Part shown: positions 25,247 through 33,498 of the stretch, piece by piece
Numbering within the stretch: the stretch's first letter is position 1
How the letters are laid out: every line of letters starts with the position of its first letter
Assembly (NCBI GenBank): GCA_964461115.1
Contig: CAYWSX010000015.1
Span: 1-44,336, forward strand
Direction: 5' to 3'
Source of the DNA: RGIG2134 sp964461115
GTDB lineage: Bacteria > Cyanobacteriota > Vampirovibrionia > Gastranaerophilales > Gastranaerophilaceae
Length of the DNA: 44,336 nt
Translations under genes and position numbers: made by a program
Notes under the pieces: model-generated
Seen by the model: only the letters and a program-made list of their open reading frames with translations
What the model was told of the DNA's origin: nothing
The model's database searches: none

Positions 25247-26254
25247 ATGTCTAAAAAAGTTGCAATTAACGGCTTCGGTAGAATCGGCCGTAACACATTA
25301 AGAGCTGCTATCAGAGATGGCATTTTTGAAAAAATCGATTACGTTGCTATCAACGACCCGGGTTTGACACCTAAAGATGCGGCACACGTATTCAAATATG
25401 ACTCTGTTATGGGTAGATTTGACGGTACTGTTGAAGTTGTTGAAGACGGTCTTGTAATCAACGGTAAAAAAGTTAAATTCTACGCATCAAAAGATCCTTC
25501 AACTTTACCTTGGGGTGAACTTGGCGTTGATATCGTTATTGAATCAACAGGTTTCTACACAGATGCTGAAAAAGCTAAAGCGCACATCACAGCGGGCGCT
25601 AAAAAAGTTATCATTTCTGCTCCGGCTAAAAACGAAGACAAAACAATCGTTTTGGGCGTTAACGAAAACGAATATGATCCTGCAAACCACAACGTAATTT
25701 CTATGGCGTCTTGCACAACTAACTGCTTGGCTCCTGTTGCTAAAGTTATTCTTGAAAAATTCGGCATCGTTAAAGGTTTGATGACAACAGTTCACTCATA
25801 CACAGGCGACCAAAGACTTTTGGATGCAGGTCACTCTGACCCTAGACGTGCAAGAGCAGGCGCGTTGAACATAGTTCCTACAACTACAGGTGCTGCTAAA
25901 GCCGTTGCTTTGGTTCTTCCTGAATTGAAAGGCAAATTGAACGGTTTCGCTATGCGTGTTCCTACTCCGGATGTTTCTGTAGTAGACGTTGTATTCGAAA
26001 CAGAAAAACCTGTAACAGCTGAAGCAGTAAATGCTGCATTAAAAGCTGCTGCTGACGGTAAAATCATGGTTTATGAAGAAGCTCCGCTTGTTTCAACTGA
26101 CTTTATCGGTTCTTCACAATCTTCAACTGTTGACGCAGCATTGACAATGACAATGGGCGACAACATGGTTAAAGTTATTTCTTGGTACGATAACGAAATG
26201 GGTTATTCAACAAGATTGGCTGAAACTACATTGATGGTTGCTGAAAAACTCTAG
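25247..26254 (+). CDS. gap: glyceraldehyde-3-phosphate dehydrogenase, type I
   Basis: This 335-residue NAD(P)-dependent glycolytic enzyme has an N-terminal Rossmann motif (INGFGRIGRN), the catalytic SCTTNC (Cys near residue 152) and the conserved HSYTGDQ and SWYDNEMGYS segments. The codon choice is noticeably more uniform than in neighbours, as expected of a highly expressed gene. AGAGGAG gives a strong ribosome site. Upstream, TTAAAC-TTTT-GTTTAA around 25182-25197 is a small inverted repeat that could be an operator. A terminator follows. Confidence 0.97.
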   Translation: MSKKVAINGFGRIGRNTLRAAIRDGIFEKIDYVAINDPGLTPKDAAHVFKYDSVMGRFDGTVEVVEDGLVINGKKVKFYASKDPSTLPWGELGVDIVIESTGFYTDAEKAKAHITAGAKKVIISAPAKNEDKTIVLGVNENEYDPANHNVISMASCTTNCLAPVAKVILEKFGIVKGLMTTVHSYTGDQRLLDAGHSDPRRARAGALNIVPTTTGAAKAVALVLPELKGKLNGFAMRVPTPDVSVVDVVFETEKPVTAEAVNAALKAAADGKIMVYEEAPLVSTDFIGSSQSSTVDAALTMTMGDNMVKVISWYDNEMGYSTRLAETTLMVAEKL

Positions 26255-26271
26255 TTTTAAGCTAAAATCTA

Positions 26272-26306
26272 AAAAGCGGCGCTTATAATTAAGAGCCGCT
26301 TTTTTC
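26272..26306 (+). terminator. intrinsic terminator after gap
   Basis: AAAGCGGC pairs with GCCGCTTT, extended by CTT/AAG in the loop region, and is followed by a T-run. It lies 18 bases past the gap stop codon. Confidence 0.85.
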
Positions 26307-26377
26307 ATGCTTTATTAGCAAAAATTAACATTCTCAAAGCGAAAGTTTTGTAAAAATAGCATGTTTGTGTTACGGTC

Positions 26378-26406
26378 TTGACATAAAGATACAAACTAAC
26401 GATAAG
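26378..26406 (+). promoter_or_regulatory. promoter candidate of rpsF-ssb-rpsR
   Basis: A perfect -35 TTGACA is followed after 17 bases by GATAAG, a four-of-six -10 match. It is about 35 bases before the rpsF start. Confidence 0.6.
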
Positions 26407-26441
26407 TGTAAAAACTTATAGGCTGGAAAGGAAACAGAAAA

Positions 26442-26738
26442 TTGAAAACTTACGAATTATTAGCAATAATCAAACCTACTATGGATCAAGAAGAAGTAGA
26501 CAAAGTTATTGAAAAAATCGAAGAAACCATCAAAGGTTTCAAAGGAAACGTAGTTTCTACTGACAAAATGGGCAGAAAAAAATTGGCTTTTGAAGTTGCA
26601 AACTTCAGAGACGGCTTTTTCGTAGCTCAAAAATTACAACTCCCTGCGGACAAAGTAGTGGATTTCAAAAGACAGTTGAAACTCAACGACAACGTTATCA
26701 GAACAATGTTCGTTGAATCTTCTAAAGTTAGCGCATAA
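26442..26738 (+). CDS. rpsF: ribosomal protein bS6 (TTG start)
   Basis: bS6 binds 16S rRNA with bS18 in the small-subunit platform. The 98 residues match the family from MKTYELLAIIKP through GRKKLAFEVANFRDGFF to the basic RQLKLNDNVIRTMF. The first codon is TTG, with AAAGGAAA about nine bases upstream; no ATG is available at the conserved N-terminus. It heads the classic rpsF-ssb-rpsR cluster. Confidence 0.96.
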   Translation: MKTYELLAIIKPTMDQEEVDKVIEKIEETIKGFKGNVVSTDKMGRKKLAFEVANFRDGFFVAQKLQLPADKVVDFKRQLKLNDNVIRTMFVESSKVSA

Positions 26739-26754
26739 TTTAAGGATAAATTAT

Positions 26755-27177
26755 ATGACATTAGCTAGAGCAACCATCTCAGGCACGGTATACAGAGCCC
26801 CTGAAAAAAGATTTACTTCAAATAATGTTCCTATCACAGGGTTTACTATCAACATAAATCCTGAAGACGAAACATTAATCAGAGTGGTCGCAAAAGGCAA
26901 CATGGTGGACAATATTGTTAACACAATTAACAAAGGTGACACTGTTGTTGTTGAGGGACGTCTTCAAAATGCCGTTGTAAAAGCTGAAGATGGCAGCGAA
27001 AAAAGAATAGTTGAAATTGACGCTTCATCATTTGAAAAAATTGGCGGCTCAACTTCGACTTCTGCTTCAAAATCTGCAAGTGCATCGTCAGATTTCGGCG
27101 AATCTGAGCAGATTGTGAAATTCGGAGCGGATGAATTTTCTGAAAGCCTTATTGGCGAAGACGAAATACCGTTCTAG
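26755..27177 (+). CDS. ssb: single-stranded DNA-binding protein
   Basis: The 140-residue protein has an N-terminal OB fold (ARATISGTVYRAPEKRF, then GDTVVVEGRLQN), a Ser-rich linker near residues 98-112 and the acidic tip DEIPF that recruits DNA-repair and replication proteins. The start is the ATG at 26755 with AAGGA before it, not the in-frame TTG at 26713 inside rpsF. It lies 16 bases after rpsF. Confidence 0.93.
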   Translation: MTLARATISGTVYRAPEKRFTSNNVPITGFTININPEDETLIRVVAKGNMVDNIVNTINKGDTVVVEGRLQNAVVKAEDGSEKRIVEIDASSFEKIGGSTSTSASKSASASSDFGESEQIVKFGADEFSESLIGEDEIPF

Positions 27178-27210
27178 GTTAAACTAAAATACATTATAAG
27201 GAAATAAAAA

Positions 27211-27441
27211 ATGGCAAGAGAACCAAAAGATTCAAAAAAACGTAAAAATTGTAATTTCTGCGCTGACAAAGTAGAAATTATTGATTACAAAGATTCACAA
27301 AAAATCAGAAGATACTTAACAGAAGCAGGCAAAATTCTTCCAAGAAGAATTACCGGCACATGCGCTAAACACCAAAGACTGCTTGCGACAGCTGCAAAAA
27401 GAGCAAGAGAAGCATCTTTAATCAGCTACGTATTCGACTAA
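27211..27441 (+). CDS. rpsR: ribosomal protein bS18
   Basis: This 76-residue small-subunit protein has the conserved YKDSQKIRRYLTEAGKILPRRITGTCAKHQR core. CNFC near the N-terminus plus the later Cys and His make a zinc-ribbon-type C+ form. It ends the rpsF-ssb-rpsR unit and is followed by a strong terminator. Confidence 0.97.
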   Translation: MAREPKDSKKRKNCNFCADKVEIIDYKDSQKIRRYLTEAGKILPRRITGTCAKHQRLLATAAKRAREASLISYVFD

Positions 27442-27465
27442 TTTTAATAATTATTAAGATACATA

Positions 27466-27497
27466 AAAACCGACCTTAACATTAGGTCGGTTTTTTT
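27466..27497 (+). terminator. intrinsic terminator after rpsR
   Basis: AAACCGACCT pairs with AGGTCGGTTT around a seven-base loop, followed by seven T. Confidence 0.88.
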
Positions 27498-27505
27498 ATT
27501 TGTTG

Positions 27506-27511
27506 TATAAT
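27506..27511 (+). promoter_or_regulatory. -10 element candidate for the oxidoreductase operon
   Basis: A perfect TATAAT lies directly after the rpsR terminator and about 90 bases before the ferredoxin-subunit gene. The -35 region overlaps the terminator and is poor. Confidence 0.45.
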
Positions 27512-27600
27512 AGTGATTGGAAAGTGCAAAAAGCCTTAAAAGCAAATTATCGGCTAAAAGCACACCAGACTAGCAATCCAGAATGGGTTTAAGGATAATA

Positions 27601-27810
27601 ATGGGAAGAGTTGTACTAGATAGTGAAAAATGTAAAGGCTGCTTTTTATGCGTCGGGGTTTGTCCGAAACATCTTTTAAAGCCAAGCGAAGAATATAACG
27701 AAAAAGGCAATTACACGGTCGTTTTTGATGATAAAAATCATGAATGTATCGGATGCGCAATGTGCGCAAAAAGATGTCCTGACATGGCAATAGTTGAGGT
27801 TTACAGATAA
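27601..27810 (+). CDS. 2-oxoacid:ferredoxin oxidoreductase, ferredoxin-like delta subunit
   Basis: This 69-residue electron-carrier subunit has two full CxxCxxCxxxCP motifs (CKGCFLCVGVCP and CIGCAMCAKRCP), binding two [4Fe-4S] clusters. The ATG at 27601 has AAGGATAATA before it; an in-frame ATG at 27583 includes that site within the frame and is not used. It is the first of four genes (delta, alpha, beta, gamma) that make a complete oxidoreductase, and its stop overlaps the next ATG by one base. Confidence 0.92.
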   Translation: MGRVVLDSEKCKGCFLCVGVCPKHLLKPSEEYNEKGNYTVVFDDKNHECIGCAMCAKRCPDMAIVEVYR

Positions 27811-28883
27811 TGACAGTAACTGCGGGAGAAAAAGTTTTACTAAAAGGTAACCATGCAATAGCACATGCGGCTATGAATGCAGGCTGCCAATGCTATTTCG
27901 GATATCCGATAACACCACAGAATGAAATTGGCGAGCTTTTGAGCGTTGAAATGCCAAAAAAGGGAAGAGTTTTCCTTCAAGCAGAAAGCGAAGTTGCAGC
28001 AATCAACATGCTGCTTGGCGCAGCATCAACCGGAACAATGGCGATGACATCTTCTTCGTCTTTGGCTATTGCGCTTATGCAGGAAGGTTTGTCTTACATC
28101 GCAGCAGACAATATTCCTGCTGTCGTAATTTCCGTAATGCGCGCAGGTCCTGCGCTCGGGTATATTTTCCCTTCCCAGGGTGATTATTTCCAAGCGGTAA
28201 AAGGCGGCGGAAACGGCGACTACAAAACGCTTACACTTGCACCGTCAAACGTTCAGGAAATGATTGATTACACATATAAAGCTTTTTACCTGGCACACAA
28301 ATATAAAACTTTGGTATTCTTGCTTGCTGACGGACTTTTAGGGCAAATGATGGAGCCTGCTGTTTTGTACGATTATCCGTATGAACAAATCGACAACAGC
28401 TCTTGGGCGCTCGATGGTGCTAAAGGACGTGAAGGGCGCTGGATAGGCTCGATTCATAGAAGCGAAGAAGTCTTGCACGACAAAGTCATGGAACTTTTTG
28501 CAAAATACGATAAAATTAAAGAAAACGAAACAGAATACGAAGAAATGTTCACGGAAGATGCGGAACTTGTCATCACAGCGTTTGGAAGCGTTGCAAGAAT
28601 TGCAAAAGCAGCCGTTAAAAAAGCGCGCGATAACGGAATGAAGGTAGGTTTATTCAGACCGATAACCCTTTGGCCTTTCCCGACCGACGCCTTAAACAAC
28701 TGTGCTAAAGGCAAAAAATTAATGTTGGATATCGAGATGAACATGGGGCAAATGCTTGAAGACGTCAAAATTGCCGTAAACGGTGAAACAAAAGTTGATT
28801 TTTACGGACGTCCTGCGGGCTTCTATTTCACATCTGATGAGATTTACGAACAAATTGAAAAAGCTATGGAAGGTTTAAAATAA
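27810..28883 (+). CDS. 2-oxoacid:ferredoxin oxidoreductase, alpha subunit (VorB/KorA type)
   Basis: The 357-residue subunit binds pyrimidine and CoA-side features of the enzyme that decarboxylates a 2-oxoacid and reduces ferredoxin. GCQCYFGYPITPQNEI and GAASTGTMAMTSSSS are typical, and GREGRWIGSIHRSEEVL matches subunits usually annotated VorB (branched-chain 2-oxoacids). 2-Oxoglutarate remains possible; the substrate cannot be settled from sequence alone. In an anaerobe this gives acyl-CoA and reduced ferredoxin. Confidence 0.9.
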   Translation: MTVTAGEKVLLKGNHAIAHAAMNAGCQCYFGYPITPQNEIGELLSVEMPKKGRVFLQAESEVAAINMLLGAASTGTMAMTSSSSLAIALMQEGLSYIAADNIPAVVISVMRAGPALGYIFPSQGDYFQAVKGGGNGDYKTLTLAPSNVQEMIDYTYKAFYLAHKYKTLVFLLADGLLGQMMEPAVLYDYPYEQIDNSSWALDGAKGREGRWIGSIHRSEEVLHDKVMELFAKYDKIKENETEYEEMFTEDAELVITAFGSVARIAKAAVKKARDNGMKVGLFRPITLWPFPTDALNNCAKGKKLMLDIEMNMGQMLEDVKIAVNGETKVDFYGRPAGFYFTSDEIYEQIEKAMEGLK

Positions 28884-28886
28884 TTT

Positions 28887-29684
28887 ATGGAACAATTAGT
28901 TTTTCAAAAACCAAGCAGAATAAAAAAAGATTGCAAAGTAACATTTTGCCCAGGGTGCGACCATGGTGTAGCAATCCGAATTATAGCGGAGCTTTTGGAC
29001 GAACTCGGTCTTGCAGACAAAACTATTGTTGTAAGCTCAATCGGCTGCTCCGTGTTCTTAAACGACTACTACAATTTAGATATCGTAGAAGCACCTCACG
29101 GACGTGCACTTGCGGTTGCAACAGGCGTAAAACGAGCTAAGCCTGACAAATTTGTTTTCACCTACCAAGGTGACGGGGACTTTGCTTCAATCGGTTTGGC
29201 CGAAAGTATGCATGCACTCTCAAGAGGCGAAAAAGTCACGGCAGTTTGCATAAACAACACAAATTACGGCATGACAGGCGGTCAAATGGCTCCTACAACT
29301 ATCTTGGGACAAATCACTACAACTACCCAAGACGGTCGCGATTCAGAGCTTCAAGGTTTCCCTATCAAGATTTGCGAAATGGCTTCAACCTGCGAAGGTG
29401 CAGCATTTGTTGCCAGAGTATCACTTGACAGCTCAAGACGAATTGAAGAAACAAAAAAAGCCATTAAAAAAGCTTTTGAAATACAAATGGCAGGGCTTGG
29501 TGCCTCTGTTGTTGAAATTCTCTCAACATGTCCAACAAACTGGAAACTTACGCCCCAAGATGCGCATGAACGCGTAAGACAAGAATTGTATCCTGTGTTT
29601 CCGCTCGGAATTTACAAGGATAAAACCGTTGAAAACAAAATTAACAATGATGAAATAGTAAATAATACATTACAGGTGAAATAA
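28887..29684 (+). CDS. 2-oxoacid:ferredoxin oxidoreductase, beta subunit (thiamine-diphosphate binding)
   Basis: The 265-residue subunit has CPGCDHGVAIR near the N-terminus and the cofactor-binding GDGDFASIGLAE with a later NNTNYGMTGGQ, which together bind thiamine diphosphate and Mg. The four-base gap from the alpha gene and one-base overlap with gamma show tight coupling. The C-terminal 15-20 residues are variable. Confidence 0.93.
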   Translation: MEQLVFQKPSRIKKDCKVTFCPGCDHGVAIRIIAELLDELGLADKTIVVSSIGCSVFLNDYYNLDIVEAPHGRALAVATGVKRAKPDKFVFTYQGDGDFASIGLAESMHALSRGEKVTAVCINNTNYGMTGGQMAPTTILGQITTTTQDGRDSELQGFPIKICEMASTCEGAAFVARVSLDSSRRIEETKKAIKKAFEIQMAGLGASVVEILSTCPTNWKLTPQDAHERVRQELYPVFPLGIYKDKTVENKINNDEIVNNTLQVK

Positions 29685-30247
29685 TGAGTTACAAAGAAAG
29701 CAGTATAATAATTTCAGGCTACGGCGGACAAGGCGTTCTGTTTATAGGCATGGCGATTTCAAATTGCGCTATGGACGAAGACAAATACGTTACCTGGCTT
29801 CCTTCGTACGGCGCGGAAATGCGCGGAGGAACAGCAAATTGTACGGTTGTTATCGCAAGTGACGAGGTTGCATCACCATATCAGAAAAGCCCTGACTACG
29901 TTATAGCTTTAAACGCACAATCCGTTGAAAAATTCGAAATGAAAATTAAACCGGGCGGGACTTTGATTGTAAACTCATCATTATACAAAGGGCACGAAAA
30001 AAGAACAGACATAAATTATTTATTCATACCTGCAAACGAAATTGCTGCAAAAATCGGTGAAATAAAATGTGCCAATGTCGTTATGCTTAGTGCGTTCATA
30101 GAAAAAACAAAGATTGTTAAAATTGAAAGCCTAAAATTGGTTATCAAAAAAATAATATCTGCGTCTAAAGCAAAACTGCTCTTAATCAATGAACAAGCTA
30201 TTTTGAAGGGTTCTGAGTACATTAAAAGTCTCACACCCGCACTTTAA
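29684..30247 (+). CDS. 2-oxoacid:ferredoxin oxidoreductase, gamma subunit
   Basis: The 187-residue subunit starts with IIISGYGGQGVLFIGMAIS and contains SYGAEMRGGTANCTVV, the standard motifs of the gamma domain that helps form the CoA site. It completes the four-subunit enzyme. The following gene, gmk, is 32 bases downstream and may have its own promoter. Confidence 0.93.
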   Translation: MSYKESSIIISGYGGQGVLFIGMAISNCAMDEDKYVTWLPSYGAEMRGGTANCTVVIASDEVASPYQKSPDYVIALNAQSVEKFEMKIKPGGTLIVNSSLYKGHEKRTDINYLFIPANEIAAKIGEIKCANVVMLSAFIEKTKIVKIESLKLVIKKIISASKAKLLLINEQAILKGSEYIKSLTPAL

Positions 30248-30264
30248 TTATTGAAAATTTAGTA

Positions 30265-30270
30265 TATAAT
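30265..30270 (+). promoter_or_regulatory. -10 element just before gmk
   Basis: TATAAT lies nine bases before the gmk ATG, with no Shine-Dalgarno site between. If used, the gmk message would be nearly leaderless. No good -35 is visible. Confidence 0.4.
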
Positions 30271-30279
30271 AAAAATAAT

Positions 30280-30852
30280 ATGAATGAGATTGGTAAATTA
30301 TTCGTAATTTCAGGTTCGTCAGGTGTCGGCAAAGGCACGCTGCTAAAGCTTTTTATGGAAAAAAACCCTGATATCAAACTTTCTGTATCTTTCACTACGC
30401 GGCTTCCAAGAACGGGTGAAAATGAAGGTGTAAACTATTTTTTCACTACAAAAAAGAAATTTGAAGAAGCAATCAGACGCGAAGAATTTTTAGAGTGGGC
30501 TAAATTCTCAGAAAACTACTACGGCACGAAACTTGAGTATGTTGAAAAAACATTGAAAAAAGGAAATAATTTAATCCTTGAAATCGAGACCCAAGGTGCT
30601 CTTCAGGTTATGCAAAAGTATAAAAATGCAGTGTTCATTTTTATTATGCCGCCCTCTATCGAAGATTTGGAAGCACGCTTGCGCGGTCGCGGCACCGAGA
30701 CCGAAGAAGCAATCCAAAAAAGGCTTTCAGCTGTTAAATCCGAGTTTGAAATTTCCAAGCAATTTACATATCGGGTTGTAAATGATAGCATTGAGACAGC
30801 TCTCGACGAATTACAGAAGATTTTCGATGAGCAGAAAGAACATCATGTTTAA
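30280..30852 (+). CDS. gmk: guanylate kinase
   Basis: Gmk phosphorylates GMP to GDP. The 190-residue enzyme has the P-loop SGSSGVGKGT, the GMP-binding TTRLPRTGENEGVNYFF and the lid segment RLRGRGTETEEAIQKRL. Its end overlaps coaBC by eight bases. In many bacteria rpoZ lies between gmk and coaBC; it does not here. Confidence 0.96.
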   Translation: MNEIGKLFVISGSSGVGKGTLLKLFMEKNPDIKLSVSFTTRLPRTGENEGVNYFFTTKKKFEEAIRREEFLEWAKFSENYYGTKLEYVEKTLKKGNNLILEIETQGALQVMQKYKNAVFIFIMPPSIEDLEARLRGRGTETEEAIQKRLSAVKSEFEISKQFTYRVVNDSIETALDELQKIFDEQKEHHV

Positions 30853-32041
30853 AAATAAAAATATATTAATTGGTATAACAGGCGGCATTGCAGCTTATAA
30901 AGTCCTTGAATTAATCCGTCTCTTCAAAAAAAATAATGCGAATGTAAAAGTCGTTTTGACCGAACATGCAACGAATTTTGTTACGCCGCTTACAATAAAG
31001 ACTTTGAGCAACAATCCTGTTTACATTAACCAGTTTGAAGCTGAAAATCTTATGCCTGAGCATATTTCGCTCTGCGATTGGGCTGATATTTTTGTTATTG
31101 CTCCGGCAAGCGCAAATACCATCTCTAAAATTGCAAACGGAATATGCGATAACCTTTTGACCTCACTCGTATGCGCATTCACAAAACCTGTTGTAATCGC
31201 CCCTGCCATGAACTGCGAAATGTGGAACAACAAATTTATTCAGGAAAATATTAAAAAGCTGGAAAACGCTGATTACAAATTTACCCACCCTGAAACGGGA
31301 TTTCTTGCTTGCGGTACCGAGGGTGTAGGCAGATTATGCAATATTGAAAAGATTTTTGATAAAACCGTCGAACTTTTAAATAAAAATTCAGGAAAATTAA
31401 ACGGTAAAAAAATAGTTATAACAGCAGGCGGGACTCGTGAAAATATTGACCCCGTCCGATATATCGGAAACTATTCATCAGGTAAAATGGGTGCTGCACT
31501 TGCCGAGACAGCTGCAAAATCAGGCGCAAAGGTTATTTTAATTAATACAATGAACTACCAGCCTAAAAACAGAAATATCGAAAGCGTAATAGTATCAAGC
31601 GCTCTTGAAATGAAATCCGCAGTTGAAGAAGCAAAGCAAAACGCTGACTGTATAATAATGGCGGCAGCGGTTGCAGATTACAGAATTAAAAACACCTCCG
31701 AACAAAAAATCAAAAAAGACGAAACAGGCGATATTTCAATCGAACTTGTAAAAAATCCTGATATTTTAAGTGAAATTTGCAAAACAAAAGGTGAAACTCA
31801 AGTTATAGTAGGATTTTGCGCAGAAAGTGAAAATTTGATTGAAAACGCTAAAACCAAAATTTCAAAAAAACAATGTGACTTTCTTGTTGCAAACGATATT
31901 TCGAGATGTGATATCGGCTTCTCAAGCGACGAAAACGAAGTGCATGTTTTAGACAAAGAATTAAACGTAACAAAATTTGAAAAAGCACCGAAAAAGGTAA
32001 TTGCAGAAAAAATACTGGAATTTATTTATGGCGAAAATTAA
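30845..32041 (+). CDS. coaBC: bifunctional phosphopantothenoylcysteine decarboxylase / synthetase
   Basis: CoaBC joins cysteine to 4'-phosphopantothenate and decarboxylates the product in coenzyme A synthesis. The flavin-binding CoaC half has GITGGIAAYK, ASANTISKIANG and PAMNCEMW, and a CGTEGVG segment carrying the catalytic Cys. The CoaB half begins near TAGGTRENIDPVRYIGN and contains AAAVADYR and KKDETG. The ATG at 30845 matches the conserved N-terminus; 398 residues is the usual length. It overlaps gmk and the Nif3-like gene. Confidence 0.95.
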   Translation: MFKNKNILIGITGGIAAYKVLELIRLFKKNNANVKVVLTEHATNFVTPLTIKTLSNNPVYINQFEAENLMPEHISLCDWADIFVIAPASANTISKIANGICDNLLTSLVCAFTKPVVIAPAMNCEMWNNKFIQENIKKLENADYKFTHPETGFLACGTEGVGRLCNIEKIFDKTVELLNKNSGKLNGKKIVITAGGTRENIDPVRYIGNYSSGKMGAALAETAAKSGAKVILINTMNYQPKNRNIESVIVSSALEMKSAVEEAKQNADCIIMAAAVADYRIKNTSEQKIKKDETGDISIELVKNPDILSEICKTKGETQVIVGFCAESENLIENAKTKISKKQCDFLVANDISRCDIGFSSDENEVHVLDKELNVTKFEKAPKKVIAEKILEFIYGEN

Positions 32042-32759
32042 AGAAATTATTGAGGCAATCGAACAAGCCGCGCCCATCGAAACACAGGAAGAATGGGATA
32101 ATTCGGGTTGGCAGATTAATCTCGGAAACAAAAACACCGACAAAATACTCGTTTGCTTAAACGTCACGGAAGAAACCGTTGAACAAGCCGTAAAAAACAA
32201 TTGTGATCTGATTATCAGTCACCATCCGCTGATTTTTTCACCGCTCAAATGTATAAAAAATAAAGCAATTATAAAAGCTGTGCAAAACAATATTCAGGTT
32301 TACAGCGCGCATACAAATTTTGATAAATCTTCTGTCGGAACAACTGAAAAACTCGCAGAAATATTAGGTTTTGGCAACTTAAAAGAAATCAACGAATTTG
32401 TAAAATATACAATAATAGAAACACTAAAAACAGAAAATCTTCTAAAACTATTAAAGGAAAAGCTTAACCTTAAAACGATAAAAGCCGCAAACAATGGAGG
32501 TTTTACGAAAATTTCAAGAATAGCACTCTGTGCGGGCTCAGGAGCAAGTTTTATTCAGGATTTGAAGCCATACAACATAGACTGCTACATTACATCTGAC
32601 ATAAAATATCATGAAGCGCTTGAAAGCAAAGTTTTACTGCTTGATGTCGGACATTTTGAGAGTGAAGTAATTGCATTGGATAATATTCGAAAAATCATAG
32701 AAAATCACGGTGCGGAAATCGTTATGAGCAAAGAGGAACCTGTATTTGAGATTTTGTAG
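32028..32759 (+). CDS. Nif3-like dinuclear metal-centre protein
   Basis: The 243-residue protein belongs to the Nif3/YbgI (GTP cyclohydrolase I type 2-like) family. Metal ligands are seen in SHHPLIF, SAHTNFDKS and GHFESE. The biochemical role of this family is not settled. The ATG at 32028 lies inside the end of coaBC, a 14-base overlap, and gives the expected N-terminus (MAKIKEIIEAIE). Its stop overlaps the next gene. Confidence 0.9.
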   Translation: MAKIKEIIEAIEQAAPIETQEEWDNSGWQINLGNKNTDKILVCLNVTEETVEQAVKNNCDLIISHHPLIFSPLKCIKNKAIIKAVQNNIQVYSAHTNFDKSSVGTTEKLAEILGFGNLKEINEFVKYTIIETLKTENLLKLLKEKLNLKTIKAANNGGFTKISRIALCAGSGASFIQDLKPYNIDCYITSDIKYHEALESKVLLLDVGHFESEVIALDNIRKIIENHGAEIVMSKEEPVFEIL

Positions 32760-33306
32760 AGCTTTTTTATCAGTAATAGCTTTCTTTTTGCTGATATGCG
32801 CTCCTGTTTTTGCATACCAGACGGTCGTAATGGACTTTCCCGGAAACTGGTACAAATTAAATTACATGAACTCCGAAAGCGACGCCATAATTCAGTTTGT
32901 GCGCAGCGGATACAATGCAAACAACTGGCAGGAAAGTGTGGTTTTTCATACATTTAAATGGAGTTTAGGGCGAAACTTGAATGCACAAAGACTTCGCGAT
33001 TCATTGCTGAGTGATGTCAGACGAAGAAACTCCAGCATAAAAATAAATTACCTAAAAAACAACGAAGAAGATACGCTGACAAGCTGGTGTGTAACCGGGA
33101 ACAAAGCTCTATCCTCTCAATGCGAACTGTTAAGAACTACTCAATCTTTTGAAGGCGCGATGTCAATGCACTACATAAACAAGAGTCCTCAAAATTACTA
33201 TTACGTGCGCAAAGACTGGGAAAACAGAATTGGAAAAGCAGTAGTTTATCAGAGTTATTTCAGGCTGGATAGGGTTTTAAATAAATCTATGACTTTTGAG
33301 CTTTAA
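32746..33306 (+). CDS. secreted protein of unknown function (TTG start)
   Basis: I do not recognise this 186-residue protein. It starts at a TTG inside the Nif3-like gene with GAGGA eight bases upstream, and residues 1-22 form a good signal peptide (MRFCRAF, hydrophobic core, cut near VFA). The mature part is rich in Tyr, Trp and Asn with two cysteines near residues 114 and 126 that could pair. No membrane segment follows. It is probably periplasmic. Confidence 0.7.
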   Translation: MRFCRAFLSVIAFFLLICAPVFAYQTVVMDFPGNWYKLNYMNSESDAIIQFVRSGYNANNWQESVVFHTFKWSLGRNLNAQRLRDSLLSDVRRRNSSIKINYLKNNEEDTLTSWCVTGNKALSSQCELLRTTQSFEGAMSMHYINKSPQNYYYVRKDWENRIGKAVVYQSYFRLDRVLNKSMTFEL

Positions 33307-33355
33307 AAGAATTTGGCTCAGCTATAAACCCTTTCAGAATAAGCTTTTCGCCCTC

Positions 33356-33379
33356 CATATAGACCAAATGGTCTATATG
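33356..33379. repeat. perfect 11-base inverted repeat
   Basis: CATATAGACCA and TGGTCTATATG are exact inverse copies separated only by AA. There is no T-run after it, so it is more like an operator than a terminator. It lies about 120 bases before the AMIN-like gene and 50 bases after the secreted-protein gene. Confidence 0.7.
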
Positions 33380-33498
33380 CAAATTTTAACCCTATGGTTG
33401 ATGTTTTAGAGCACCAAAACACATATGATGAAATCACAAAGTTGAGTATGCTTTGGACAAAAGCAAAAAATCATTCCACGGGGGAGTAACAAGGGGAA

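Noticed and set aside
33380..33498. Riboswitch (for example a manganese-type motif) before the AMIN-like gene
   Set aside because: A GGGGGAGTAAC stretch caught the eye, but no conserved multi-stem structure could be drawn around it.
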